The notes: a model not told the origin generated them from the letters alone. A stretch of DNA of 64,000 nt from Thalassotalea crassostreae (GCF_001831495.1 NZ_CP017689.1:3348001-3412000), one strand, 5' to 3'; shown: positions 33,710 through 42,141, counted from the first letter of the stretch. A program made the numbers and translations.

Positions 33710-35272
33710 TTACCACCAAGCAGAATAGAAGCCGATAAGAATTAAAGTAACTGCAACGGTTGATACGTTAAAACTTTTCGAAGTACTGAAGTCGATGCCT
33801 TTTAAATCAACTGCATGTTCATGCTCACCTTTCTTTTCAATAAGTGAAACGATAACAGCAAGTAACATACATAGTACGAAGACTAAACCAACACGGTCCA
33901 TAAATGGTAATTCTGGCCATAACATTTTAAGTGCAAAAGAAAGTACTGCAGAACCTACTGCCGCAACCAAACCTGCGTTTGCTGTTGTTTTCTTCCAAAA
34001 CATACCTAAGAAGAATAGCACCACGATACCAGGGGTAAAGAAGCCAGTGAATTCTTGGATATATTGGAACGCTTGATCAAATTGACCAAGTAAAGGTTTA
34101 GCAACAAGCATCGCAATTACAAGAGCTGATAAACTTACGATACGACCCACTTTTACGTAATGTTCTTCACTCTTAGGTTTGTTATCATTTTTGTATAAAT
34201 CCATAGTGAAGATAGTCGCAATGGAGTTAGTCATAGAGGCAAGTGAAGAAACAATTGCGGCAACTAATGCAGCAAACACTAAACCTTTTAAGCCTTCTGG
34301 CATCATATTTAATAGTGCAGGATACGCTTGGTCAGGTTTTTGTAATTCCGGAACAAGAAGTACTGCAGCAATACCCGGTAATACTACAATTACAGGCATT
34401 AATAGCTTTAAGAATGCAGCAAACGCGATACCTTTTTGGCCTTCACGTAAGTTTTTAGCACCTAATGTACGTTGAATAATGTATTGGTTAAAGCCCCAGT
34501 AAGACAAGTTCATAATCCACATACCACCAACCAATACAGATAGCCCCGGTAGGTCCATATAGTGTTCACTTTCTTCGGCTAGAATCATGTCAAACTTCTC
34601 AGGAGTTTGCTCAACTAAACTATTAAAGCCTGCAACGATACCTTGACCACCACCGATTAAATCAAGCGCCATGTACGACAAGAACAGGCCACCAGCAACA
34701 AGCAAGACAACTTGAATTATATCGGTAAGTGCAACGGCTTTTAGTCCACCGTATAATGAATAAGCGACAGAGAATGCACCTAAAAATATCATGCCATAGA
34801 CAACATCAACACCAGTGATAGTGTTAATTGCTAATGCGCCTAACCAAAGGATTGCGGTCAAGTTAACAAATACGTAAACACCTAACCAGAATACTGCCAT
34901 TACCGTACGAACGCGATGATCAAAGCGTTGTTCCAAAAACTGCGGCATGGTGTATATTTTTTTCTCTAAAAATATCGGTAAAAAGTATTTACCTACAATC
35001 ATTAGCGTAATTGCCGCCATCCACTCATAAGAAGCAATTGCTAAGCCAATCTTATAACCAGAGCCTGACATACCGATGATTTGCTCAGCGGAAATGTTTG
35101 CTGCAATTAAAGAAGCACCGATTGCCCACCAAGGAAGAGAGTTACCTGCCAAAAAATAGTCATTTGAATTTTTCTCATGACCGGCCTTTTCGCGAGAAAC
35201 CATATATGCGACCGCAATAAGTGAGACTACATAAAATACAAAGACTGAAATGTCTAAGGTTGATAAGTTCAT
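33710..35272 (-). CDS. Sodium:solute symporter family sugar transporter (SglT-like)
   Basis: The product has 520 residues with about 14 hydrophobic segments. Start ATG 35272 has AGAGGA seven bases upstream. NDYFLAGNSLPWWAIGASLIAANISAEQIIGMSGSGY is the SSS family N-terminal signature (given here only as motif positions 37-73). LYGGLKAVALTDIIQV and ASMTNSIATIFTMDLY mark TM5 and TM8, where the sodium site is formed by Ser and Ala residues. It closely resembles Vibrio SglT, a sodium/galactose symporter. It imports the released monosaccharide across the inner membrane. It lies between the aldolase and lactonase genes in one operon. Confidence 0.9.
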   Translation of the reverse strand: MNLSTLDISVFVFYVVSLIAVAYMVSREKAGHEKNSNDYFLAGNSLPWWAIGASLIAANISAEQIIGMSGSGYKIGLAIASYEWMAAITLMIVGKYFLPIFLEKKIYTMPQFLEQRFDHRVRTVMAVFWLGVYVFVNLTAILWLGALAINTITGVDVVYGMIFLGAFSVAYSLYGGLKAVALTDIIQVVLLVAGGLFLSYMALDLIGGGQGIVAGFNSLVEQTPEKFDMILAEESEHYMDLPGLSVLVGGMWIMNLSYWGFNQYIIQRTLGAKNLREGQKGIAFAAFLKLLMPVIVVLPGIAAVLLVPELQKPDQAYPALLNMMPEGLKGLVFAALVAAIVSSLASMTNSIATIFTMDLYKNDNKPKSEEHYVKVGRIVSLSALVIAMLVAKPLLGQFDQAFQYIQEFTGFFTPGIVVLFFLGMFWKKTTANAGLVAAVGSAVLSFALKMLWPELPFMDRVGLVFVLCMLLAVIVSLIEKKGEHEHAVDLKGIDFSTSKSFNVSTVAVTLILIGFYSAWW

Positions 35273-35306
35273 AATTTTCCTCTGAAAATATTCGTTAAGA
35301 TTATTG

Positions 35307-35927
35307 TTATTTTAAATTTATTTCGTCAGTAAAATTCGAAAACTTCTCAATTTTCACTTTACTTTGCTGATAGCTATCTTTTTCATTATAAATACTATCG
35401 CCAATACCAACGCCTTTCGCACCAGTCTCCATCCATTGTTGCATATTATTGGCATTAATGCCGCCTACAGCAACAAAATTAGCATCTTGGGGAGCAATGC
35501 TTATTAATGCCTTTAAATGCCCAGTTCCATATGACCCAGCAGGAAACAACTTTAGCCAACGTGCGCCACTATTATACGCGTGATAAACCTCTGAAGGCGT
35601 TGCGACACCAGGTGTATGAATCATTCCAAAGTCGTTAGCTTTTTTAATAATTGCGATATCAGTATTCGGTGATATTGCTAATTTCACTTGCATTGTATGT
35701 AATGTTTCTAACTGTTCAATTGTTGTAACTGTACCTGCACCAATTAAACAATTTTCCGGCATTTCCTGCTGTAATACTTCAATGCTTTTATAGGCATTAT
35801 CACGGTTAAGAGGCACTTCCATTATTCTAATTCCTGCCTGATAAAGTAAATCACCAATATCTTTTGCTTGCGCAGGTTGCAATCCTCTAAGAATTGCAAT
35901 GCATGGATTTATTGACAGTTGAAGCAC
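35307..35927 (-). CDS. dgoA: 2-dehydro-3-deoxy-6-phosphogalactonate aldolase
   Basis: The product has 206 residues from GTG 35927, with AAAGG upstream; there is no nearby ATG. It is a class I KDPG/KDPGal aldolase. The conserved Glu37 is in IRIMEVPLN, the Schiff-base Lys126 is in ARWLKLFPAG, and GAGTVTT and VGGINANNMQQW bind phosphate. The EVPLN form and the neighbouring kinase genes favour KDPGal over KDPG. It cleaves KDPGal to pyruvate and D-glyceraldehyde-3-phosphate. It sits 34 bases upstream of the symporter and 95 bases downstream of the second dgoK copy, with a conserved motif in that gap. Confidence 0.92.
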   Translation of the reverse strand: MLQLSINPCIAILRGLQPAQAKDIGDLLYQAGIRIMEVPLNRDNAYKSIEVLQQEMPENCLIGAGTVTTIEQLETLHTMQVKLAISPNTDIAIIKKANDFGMIHTPGVATPSEVYHAYNSGARWLKLFPAGSYGTGHLKALISIAPQDANFVAVGGINANNMQQWMETGAKGVGIGDSIYNEKDSYQQSKVKIEKFSNFTDEINLK

Positions 35928-35958
35928 ACTATTACCTTTAGATTCTACATTACACCTG

Positions 35959-35978
35959 TTTTATAATATAAATCATAC
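35959..35978 (-). promoter_or_regulatory. Shared AT-rich promoter-proximal motif, copy 2
   Basis: TTTTATAATATAAATCATAC lies 32 bases upstream of the aldolase start codon and is identical over 19 of 20 positions to the motif before the beta-helix gene at 25111-25130. It suggests an internal promoter in the galactose operon and coordinated control. Confidence 0.5.
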
Positions 35979-36021
35979 GTAATTAAAAGCTTTTATTGTT
36001 AATCGCGGCTTAAAAACTCTA

Positions 36022-36963
36022 TTAAGTATTGTTTCTTTGCATAATTATCGAAGTGAAACCTTGAATTGATGTTTGCTTAGCATCATAAATTTTACTCGGA
36101 CAATCAATGAGATTTAAAACCGTTGCGAAGCATTCACTAAGCTTGATAGAACCAATAATGTGGATAGATTCAACGTGGTCAAGCTTCCAATGTGATGAGC
36201 GTTGAGCAGCCCTTACATCAGTACCAATTAATACCCCAGATAAATAAGAAGTCGCTTTTTGTTTGCTCAAATGCTCCATAACTTGCTTCGTACGAACGCT
36301 GAATAGGTCGTGGCTAAAATCACCAATATCCCCCGCTAGAACATAGTTTGCACCGTCATTAAATGCATCCTGGTTAAAATCCTGACTTGGTTCTTCAATA
36401 ATAATACTGTTATTTGAAATGATATCGAACAGCTCACCCGTCATTGCCGTTTTAAACAACTTTATGATGCCATCCTCGACTAAAACCCACTTAGTATGCG
36501 TGCCCGGTAAACATAGCATGTGTCTACCTTGTGCGTGAGTAGGATCTAATTGCAGCCATCCTAATATTTGCAGCTCTTCACCGCGCATAACATCAAAGCT
36601 TTGATCAGGATATTGGCAAGATGTTCCGGGAAGAATATATAAGTCGTGACCATTTGCGGTAAAATTAATCCCGCCAAAAGCGATATCTTTGGGTTTTAAT
36701 GGACACGGGAGGTACTGAGTATTATGCCAGCCTAGACTTGAGCTGATTTGGCCTGCTAAATAGACAGGTAATTTTCCATATTGCGCTTCCCAAACAGCAA
36801 TACAGGTCATCAATTCTTTTTCAAACTCACCGTCACACTTGCACACACCGCGAGCAATTTGCGTATCGATTAATTTTAGTTGTGTTTGGTCTGATACTTC
36901 ACACAAATAGGCACGCAGAAAACTGGTTCCCCAATCGACTGTAATTACGTATTGACTGGTCAT
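36022..36963 (-). CDS. dgoK: 2-dehydro-3-deoxygalactonokinase (second copy)
   Basis: The product has 313 residues with the same motif order as the first copy: VDWGTSFLRAYL, AGQISSSLGW, DVMRGEELQILG, PGTHTKWVLVEDG and FKTAMTGELFDII. The two copies are clearly homologous along their whole length but diverged, so this is not a recent tandem duplication. It phosphorylates KDGal or a close analogue. Its ATG shares one base with the stop of the dehydrogenase gene (TAATG), so it is translationally coupled to it. The same enzyme being encoded twice within 6 kb suggests either dosage or a second substrate stereoisomer. Confidence 0.9.
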   Translation of the reverse strand: MTSQYVITVDWGTSFLRAYLCEVSDQTQLKLIDTQIARGVCKCDGEFEKELMTCIAVWEAQYGKLPVYLAGQISSSLGWHNTQYLPCPLKPKDIAFGGINFTANGHDLYILPGTSCQYPDQSFDVMRGEELQILGWLQLDPTHAQGRHMLCLPGTHTKWVLVEDGIIKLFKTAMTGELFDIISNNSIIIEEPSQDFNQDAFNDGANYVLAGDIGDFSHDLFSVRTKQVMEHLSKQKATSYLSGVLIGTDVRAAQRSSHWKLDHVESIHIIGSIKLSECFATVLNLIDCPSKIYDAKQTSIQGFTSIIMQRNNT

Positions 36964-37718
36964 TAAATTTTACCGCCATCTATAACCAGTTTTTGTCCAG
37001 TGATCATTGAGCTGTCATCCGACGCTAAAAATAGCGCCAACTTAGCCACATCACTTGCAAGTATGCGTTTTTTGATTGCCATAGATTCCATCCACTGGGC
37101 TTCAACCTCGGCATTTAACCAGGTATCTAACTGTCTTTCAGTGGCAACCCAACCCGGTAGGATAGCGTTGACACGAATATTATCATCGCCGAAATCCTTT
37201 GCCATACCTCTGGTCATGCCGATAATTCCAGCTTTTGCTGTTACGTAGCCAGACATATTGGCTAAACCAACTATGGCATTAATTGAACTGAAATTGATGA
37301 TGCTACCACCACCATTTTCTTTAAGGTAAGGATAAACCGCTTGCGAGGCAAAGAAGGTTGGATCAAGATTGATTTTCATGCAGTTATGCCACTGCTTTTC
37401 GGTGATTTCAGATACGTGATGACGCATATCATTAGCCACATTGTTTATCAAAACATTTATTGTGCCTAGCTCTTTTGCGGCATCTTGGACAGATTGCTGC
37501 AATGCATTTTCATCGGTCGCATTTAACGCATGAAACCATACTTTATCCTGCAATTCATCACATAATGATCTGCCTGCTTCTTCATCTAGATCGATAAAAG
37601 CAACTTTTGCTCCTTGTCCGACGAAACAACGTACCATTTCTGCGCCAATACCACTCGCCCCACCGGTGATAAATACGACTTTATTTTTTATACACGGGTA
37701 ATGAGAAGAATAACTCAC
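36963..37718 (-). CDS. SDR-family sugar dehydrogenase, probable galactose dehydrogenase
   Basis: The product has 251 residues of the classical short-chain dehydrogenase type. TGGASGIG (residues 18-25) is the nucleotide loop, FIDLDEE after strand beta-2 carries an Asp, which favours NAD+, and NNVAND, Ser144/145, Tyr158 and Lys162 form the active site. IVNAILPGWV-like RVNAILPGWVATERQ is also typical. In this context it most likely oxidises D-galactose, or a derived aldose, to the lactone. It is the first gene of the dgoK-dgoA-symporter-lactonase operon and faces the GntR regulator across 232 bases containing two candidate operators. Confidence 0.85.
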   Translation of the reverse strand: MSYSSHYPCIKNKVVFITGGASGIGAEMVRCFVGQGAKVAFIDLDEEAGRSLCDELQDKVWFHALNATDENALQQSVQDAAKELGTINVLINNVANDMRHHVSEITEKQWHNCMKINLDPTFFASQAVYPYLKENGGGSIINFSSINAIVGLANMSGYVTAKAGIIGMTRGMAKDFGDDNIRVNAILPGWVATERQLDTWLNAEVEAQWMESMAIKKRILASDVAKLALFLASDDSSMITGQKLVIDGGKI

Positions 37719-37745
37719 AACTGACTCCCAGGATTTTCAAATATC

Positions 37746-37759
37746 ATTTGATATCAAAT
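37746..37759. promoter_or_regulatory. Candidate GntR operator, dehydrogenase side
   Basis: ATTTGATATCAAAT is a perfect 14-base palindrome 28 bases upstream of the dehydrogenase start. Size and symmetry fit a dimeric FadR-type GntR regulator, and the regulator gene is divergent from this operon. Confidence 0.6.
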
Positions 37760-37913
37760 TTATAATTATTTTAATAACATCAATTTCACATATTTATCTG
37801 TTTTAATCAATCAATAAAGCTCTTAAAACAGTCTTTAAACAAGAATGATTATTATTTCGTTAATTAAATCAATCTTATATGCACAACAAGATACTCTTTT
37901 GCATAATTATATG

Positions 37914-37927
37914 ATTTAATATCAAAT
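37914..37927. promoter_or_regulatory. Candidate GntR operator, regulator side
   Basis: ATTTAATATCAAAT differs from the perfect palindrome at 37746-37759 at one position. It lies 24 bases before the regulator start, where it could mediate autoregulation. Confidence 0.55.
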
Positions 37928-37950
37928 AATATAATTAAGGGAATTTGGTC

Positions 37951-38643
37951 ATGGCTCAAAAACATAACTTAACTTATCAACTAACGCACGACCTTGGTAA
38001 AGCAATAGTCACTGGTCGATATCAAATAGGCCAAGGCCTGCCAACGGAAGCAGAGCTCTGTGAACAATATGACGTAAGTCGCAGTGCAACACGCGAAGCC
38101 GTAAAAATGCTTGCCGCGAAAGGATTGATTGCTTCACGACCTAAAAAAGGTATTCAAGTATTACCTGAGTCGGATTGGAATATGTTTGATACTGATGTAT
38201 TAGGCTGGATCCTTAGCTCTAATCCATCATTAACATTATTGAAATCATTTACTGAAGTTCGCGCTGCGATTGAGCCACAAGCTGCAGCATTAGCGGCAGT
38301 AAACGCGACTTTCGAAGAACTAGAAGAAATTGAAAAAGCTCTAGCAAGAATGGAAGCTGCAGAGAAAGGGTTAGATGATCCATTAGATTCAGATATCGCT
38401 TTCCATACAGGTGTTCTTAAAGCGAGTGGTAACCCTTTTATCATGCAATTAACCGAATTTATCAGTACCGCATTAAAAGTTAGTATTCGTTATACCAATG
38501 CAACTAAAGGTGAATCTGGTGATATCGAAAAGCATGCTCATATTTTAAATACCATTAAATCTAGAAATCCTGAAAAGGCTCATTTAGCAGTAAAAGAGAT
38601 CTTAGACGAAGCACTAGCCTTAATTGAAAGCAATTTGAGCTAA
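37951..38643 (+). CDS. FadR-type GntR transcriptional regulator of the galactose operon
   Basis: I choose ATG 37951, with TAAGGGA about nine bases upstream; a TTG at 37945 is not needed. The product has 230 residues. The N-terminal winged helix contains PTEAELCEQYDVSRSATREAVKMLAAKGLI, which spans the family recognition helix (about residues 33-62). The C-terminal FCD ligand domain holds DSDIAFHTGVLKASGNPF, with the Asp/His metal-ligand pattern of the FadR subfamily (DgoR, UxuR, ExuR type). Such regulators respond to sugar acids such as galactonate and usually repress. It is divergent from the dehydrogenase-dgoK-dgoA operon, so it is its probable local regulator. A strong terminator follows. 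Confidence 0.85.
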   Translation: MAQKHNLTYQLTHDLGKAIVTGRYQIGQGLPTEAELCEQYDVSRSATREAVKMLAAKGLIASRPKKGIQVLPESDWNMFDTDVLGWILSSNPSLTLLKSFTEVRAAIEPQAAALAAVNATFEELEEIEKALARMEAAEKGLDDPLDSDIAFHTGVLKASGNPFIMQLTEFISTALKVSIRYTNATKGESGDIEKHAHILNTIKSRNPEKAHLAVKEILDEALALIESNLS

Positions 38644-38675
38644 TTTGAATTAGGTAGTTAATACTTATTTATTTA

Positions 38676-38702
38676 AAAGGGTGCAATTGCATCCTTTTTT
38701 TT
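38676..38702 (+). terminator. Rho-independent terminator after the GntR gene
   Basis: AAAGGGTGCAATTGCATCCTTT forms a near-perfect stem around the AATT centre and is followed by a T-run. It separates the sugar region from the tRNA cluster. Confidence 0.85.
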
Positions 38703-38833
38703 CGCATGCAATTTTGTGTAATGTTATATGTGGATAAATAGTGTTACGAAAAAATATATTTGATAAATTCGTTTATATTATTCTAGATTTATTGTTTAAA
38801 TTTAATATTTAAAGCTAGGGATATTCAGAGAAA

Positions 38834-38909
38834 TGGTGCTAATAGGCAGATTCGAACTGCCGACCTCACCCTTACCAAGGGTGCGCTCTACCAACTGAGC
38901 TATATCAGC
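38834..38909 (-). tRNA. thrT: tRNA-Thr (anticodon GGT)
   Basis: A complete 76-base cloverleaf includes the encoded CCA. The acceptor stem GCTGATA pairs with TATTAGC, the anticodon stem is CACCC/GGGTG around TTGGTAA, and the T-loop has GTTCGAATC. In Escherichia coli this tRNA is directly followed by tufB; here the GntR gene lies beyond it on the other strand. Confidence 0.96.
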
Positions 38910-38936
38910 ACGATAAGATGAAGATAATAAAGATAG

Positions 38937-39010
38937 TGGAGCGGACGGCGGGAATCGAACCCGCAGCTTTAGCTTGGAAGGCTAAGGTATTACCACTATA
39001 CGACGTCCGC
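38937..39010 (-). tRNA. glyT: tRNA-Gly (anticodon TCC)
   Basis: This 74-base gene includes CCA. The acceptor stem GCGGACG pairs with CGTCCGC, and the anticodon stem TTAGC/GCTAA encloses CTTCCAA. It is the third gene of the Thr-Tyr-Gly-Thr cluster. Confidence 0.96.
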
Positions 39011-39042
39011 ATATCTATTACGATTATCTTTAGTTGAAAAAA

Positions 39043-39127
39043 TGGTGGAGGGAGGTGGATTCGAACCACCGAAGGCGGAGCCGTCAGATTTACAGTCTGA
39101 TCCCTTTGGCCACTCGGGAACCCCTCC
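39043..39127 (-). tRNA. tyrU: tRNA-Tyr (anticodon GTA)
   Basis: This is an 85-base gene with the long variable arm of bacterial tRNA-Tyr. The acceptor stem GGAGGGG pairs with the 3' end, the anticodon loop is TGTAAAT, and CCA is encoded. Confidence 0.96.
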
Positions 39128-39175
39128 ATTATTTTTTCGCCACAATTAACTATATGAACAGTCATTGTGTATTAA

Positions 39176-39251
<76 letters not shown>

Positions 39252-39270
39252 ACTACATTAAGTGGAGCGA

Positions 39271-39299
39271 ATTTTAGAGCAATGCTTTGTACCTTGCAA
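39271..39299 (-). promoter_or_regulatory. Sigma-70 promoter of the tRNA operon
   Basis: On the minus strand TTGCAA (39294-39299) and TAAAAT (39271-39276) are separated by 17 bases. The expected transcription start lies a few bases before the tRNA-Thr(TGT) gene. Confidence 0.75.
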
Positions 39300-39407
39300 T
39301 AGAAAAATTAAAAAAACTTCAGCTTTTTTATTGTTTGCCTATTTTTCGCTCTAATTTGTTAGAAATATATTAATTTTTGTGCAAAAAAATATTTTTAACA
39401 AAACGAT

Positions 39408-40136
39408 TTATAAGAAACGCTGTAAACCAACAAAAATCAACTGCTCAATAAAATGACAATTGTTAAGACCAAGTTGCTTACACAGTTTTTCTAGCTCTTC
39501 ACCATATCCGCCGGTAAGAATAATTTCATCGATAGTTAAATTTTGCTGCTGTGCAACATTAAGGGCAGTTTGTATTGCACCAGCCGTCGTCGACCATGCG
39601 CCATATTTAACATTGTCTGCTGTACTTTTGCCGAATGCGACTGAATCAATGACCCCAGTTTCACCGAATACATTGTCGGTATTTTGAAATAAACTCTGCA
39701 TCATCATGTCTATGCCCGGTAATATCCAACCACCTTGATGTTGTTTATTGGCATCGAGTAAATCAAACGTCGTTGCCGTTCCGGCATCAATAATGAGTAT
39801 ATTTCTATTTGGATAAAGCGCTTCTGCTGCAAGCACAGCTAACCAACGATCGGCCCCCATAGTTGAGTACTGAAGATAACTGTTTTGAATACCAAAGGTT
39901 TCAGATTGAGTATTTACCTGAGTGAACTCAACGTCATTAAGTCCTGCCCAAGTTTGTAGAGATTGAGAGAAGCTCTGATTGGCCACAGAGACCAACATAA
40001 TTCTCTTTATGTTAGTATATTGACCAATAATATCGAGAAAGTCAGTGGCCAAGCAGCGTTCTATATTGGCAAATACACCACTTTCAACCTTGGTAAATTT
40101 AACTTGTGTATTACCTACATCAACGAGTAGATCCAT
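39408..40136 (-). CDS. coaX: Type III pantothenate kinase
   Basis: The product has 242 residues. The N-terminal phosphate loop is LLVDVGNTQVKF with the catalytic Asp, MGADRWLAVLAA carries the second acidic residue, and IIDAGTATTFDLLD and GGWILPGIDMM are family signatures. It phosphorylates pantothenate in the first step of CoA synthesis and needs a monovalent cation. Escherichia coli has the unrelated CoaA at this place next to birA, so the function is kept with a different protein. Its ATG shares one base with the birA stop codon. The tRNA operon promoter follows its stop codon by about 100 bases. Confidence 0.93.
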   Translation of the reverse strand: MDLLVDVGNTQVKFTKVESGVFANIERCLATDFLDIIGQYTNIKRIMLVSVANQSFSQSLQTWAGLNDVEFTQVNTQSETFGIQNSYLQYSTMGADRWLAVLAAEALYPNRNILIIDAGTATTFDLLDANKQHQGGWILPGIDMMMQSLFQNTDNVFGETGVIDSVAFGKSTADNVKYGAWSTTAGAIQTALNVAQQQNLTIDEIILTGGYGEELEKLCKQLGLNNCHFIEQLIFVGLQRFL

Positions 40137-41110
40137 TAACCACCTCTTAGACTTACTTCACCACCATAAACTGGTTGAACTTTACCGTCTACTTCTAACA
40201 ACAGTGCACCACTGGCATTGATACCTTTGCAGATCCCGCGGGTCTCGTTGCTGCCGGCAATGAGCTTAACTGGTTTGTTATAAAAGTAATCCTGGCGTTG
40301 CCACTCTAAAATCATTGGCGCTAAGCCAAATTGCAAATGCTGCTCTAAACGAGCGCTTATACTTGCGATAAGTTGCGCCGCCAATAGATTTCGATCTACC
40401 TGTCGAGCAAGTTCTCGATTTAAGTCGGTCCACGGCTGATCAATTTGCTCTGCCATCATCTGAGGCATATTGATATTTAAGCCCAAGCCAATAACGCAAT
40501 TTCCCGGACCGATACTCTGCCCTTCAAGCTCCACTAAAATACCAGCAAGCTTTTTACCTTCAACATAAATATCATTAGGCCATTTCAATTCGACGTCTAA
40601 ATTATAATGCCTTTGCAATACATCACTTACAGCTAGACCTACAACGACAGACACCCCCATTGCCGCAGCGATGCCTTGCTCCAAACGCCAATACATTGAT
40701 AAGTATAGATGAGATGAAAATGGTGAAACCCATTGTTTGCCACGACGGCCTCTGCCAGCGGACTGAAACTCCGAAACACAGGCTTGCCCATGCACAACAT
40801 TATTCGGTAAGCGGCGCATTAAATACGAGTTAGTTGAGTCAATAATACTATGTACTTCAACCATATTGTTACAGTCAAGTTCACGCAGATTATCTTGCAT
40901 CTGTTGTTGGTTTAACAAATGAATTGGACTTGCTAACTTATAACCTTTGCCCTGCACAGAAAAAATGTCTAAGCCCATTTCTCCGAGTGCTTTTATATGC
41001 TTTGAAATGGCGGTACGACTTACATCTAATTGTTCTGCCAGTAACTGCCCTGACACAAACTTACCTTCTGATAATCGTCGTATTAATTCTTCTCTAACTA
41101 CTTTAGCCAT
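40136..41110 (-). CDS. birA: Biotin-protein ligase and biotin operon repressor
   Basis: The product has 324 residues. The N-terminal winged helix has FVSGQLLAEQLDVSRTAISKHIKALGEMGL (residues about 18-47), so it is a bifunctional BirA with repressor activity. The ligase domain shows STNSYLMRR, SEFQSAGRGRRGKQWVSPF (the biotinyl-AMP loop), LKWPNDIYVEGKKLAGILVE and GLGLNINMP. It attaches biotin to the acetyl-CoA carboxylase carrier protein. The stop codon overlaps the coaX start and the gene start abuts the murB stop, so murB-birA-coaX form one operon. Confidence 0.95.
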   Translation of the reverse strand: MAKVVREELIRRLSEGKFVSGQLLAEQLDVSRTAISKHIKALGEMGLDIFSVQGKGYKLASPIHLLNQQQMQDNLRELDCNNMVEVHSIIDSTNSYLMRRLPNNVVHGQACVSEFQSAGRGRRGKQWVSPFSSHLYLSMYWRLEQGIAAAMGVSVVVGLAVSDVLQRHYNLDVELKWPNDIYVEGKKLAGILVELEGQSIGPGNCVIGLGLNINMPQMMAEQIDQPWTDLNRELARQVDRNLLAAQLIASISARLEQHLQFGLAPMILEWQRQDYFYNKPVKLIAGSNETRGICKGINASGALLLEVDGKVQPVYGGEVSLRGG

Positions 41111-42141
41111 TATTTTACTACTTCTATATCGGCAATTAATTGTTCACCACTTTCGCCTATGACTCTAACCTCAGGCTCAAGCATGACATTGAATTTTTCA
41201 TTGACTACACGCTGCACATGCTGGGCTAAAGCGACAACATCTTGGCCTGTCGCATTGTTTTTATTCACTAGCACCAATGCTTGCAATGTATGCACCGCTG
41301 CACCGCCTATACTAACGCCTTTTAAGCCACTTTGTTCGATTAGCCAACCAGCGGCTAATTTCATATCACAGCCATTTGCAGGATACGCCGGAACTTGCTC
41401 GTACTGAGCTTTTATCTTTGCATATACTTGATGACTAACGACCGGGTTTTTAAAAAAGCTTCCAGCATTTGGTAACACTTCAGGATCCGGCAATTTACTT
41501 TGGCGAATATTGACTACAGCATCAAAAACTTGTTTAGCGGTAGGGGTTTCACCTAATTGATTTAGTCCTTGATATTTTAACGTAGGTTGCCATTTTTTCG
41601 TTAAACGTAATCCTATCGCAATAATTACGCCTTTGTTTTTCAACGCACCTTTAAAAATACTGTCTCGATAGCCAAACTGACATTGCTCGGCGGTTAGTCG
41701 AACCTCTTTATTAGTTTGAAAATCAAACCATTGTACGTAGTCACAAAAATGAGCCAATTCTACCCCATAAGCACCAATATTTTGAATTGGTGCAGCGCCA
41801 CAATTACCCGGTATCAGCGCCAGATTTTCAAGGCCTGGCATATTATTCGCTAAGCAATATTCTACTAAGTCGTGCCAATCTTCACCGCTACTGACATGCA
41901 ATAGGTAATCTTCATTGGTTTCGCTAATTTCAATGCCCTTTATATTAGGGCAAAAGATTGTGCCTTGATAATTATCAATAAATAACGAGTTACTACCACC
42001 ACCTAAAATATAAAACTGTTCAGGTAATTGCTCACTAAATTGACGAACAGCGTCTACAGACTCGGCTATGACAACTGACTTAGCGTTAGCCTTTAATGCG
42101 AAACTATTGAGCTGTTCTAATGAGTAATTTTGATAATGCAT
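41110..42141 (-). CDS. murB: UDP-N-acetylenolpyruvoylglucosamine reductase
   Basis: The product has 343 residues of the type I (Escherichia coli-like) MurB. FAD-binding signatures are ILGGGSNSLF and PGLENLALIPGNCGAAPIQNIGAYG. The catalytic Ser is in LPNAGSFFKNP and the Glu near the C-terminus in LEPEVRVIGESG. It reduces the enolpyruvyl group to form UDP-MurNAc in peptidoglycan synthesis, with NADPH as donor. It is the first gene of the murB-birA-coaX operon. Confidence 0.96.
   Translation of the reverse strand: MHYQNYSLEQLNSFALKANAKSVVIAESVDAVRQFSEQLPEQFYILGGGSNSLFIDNYQGTIFCPNIKGIEISETNEDYLLHVSSGEDWHDLVEYCLANNMPGLENLALIPGNCGAAPIQNIGAYGVELAHFCDYVQWFDFQTNKEVRLTAEQCQFGYRDSIFKGALKNKGVIIAIGLRLTKKWQPTLKYQGLNQLGETPTAKQVFDAVVNIRQSKLPDPEVLPNAGSFFKNPVVSHQVYAKIKAQYEQVPAYPANGCDMKLAAGWLIEQSGLKGVSIGGAAVHTLQALVLVNKNNATGQDVVALAQHVQRVVNEKFNVMLEPEVRVIGESGEQLIADIEVVK

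Noticed and set aside
38834..38909. Phage-type attachment repeat copied from the tRNA-Thr 3' end
   Set aside because: I looked for a second copy of the 3' end in the accessory region and did not see one in this window; an integrase is also missing.
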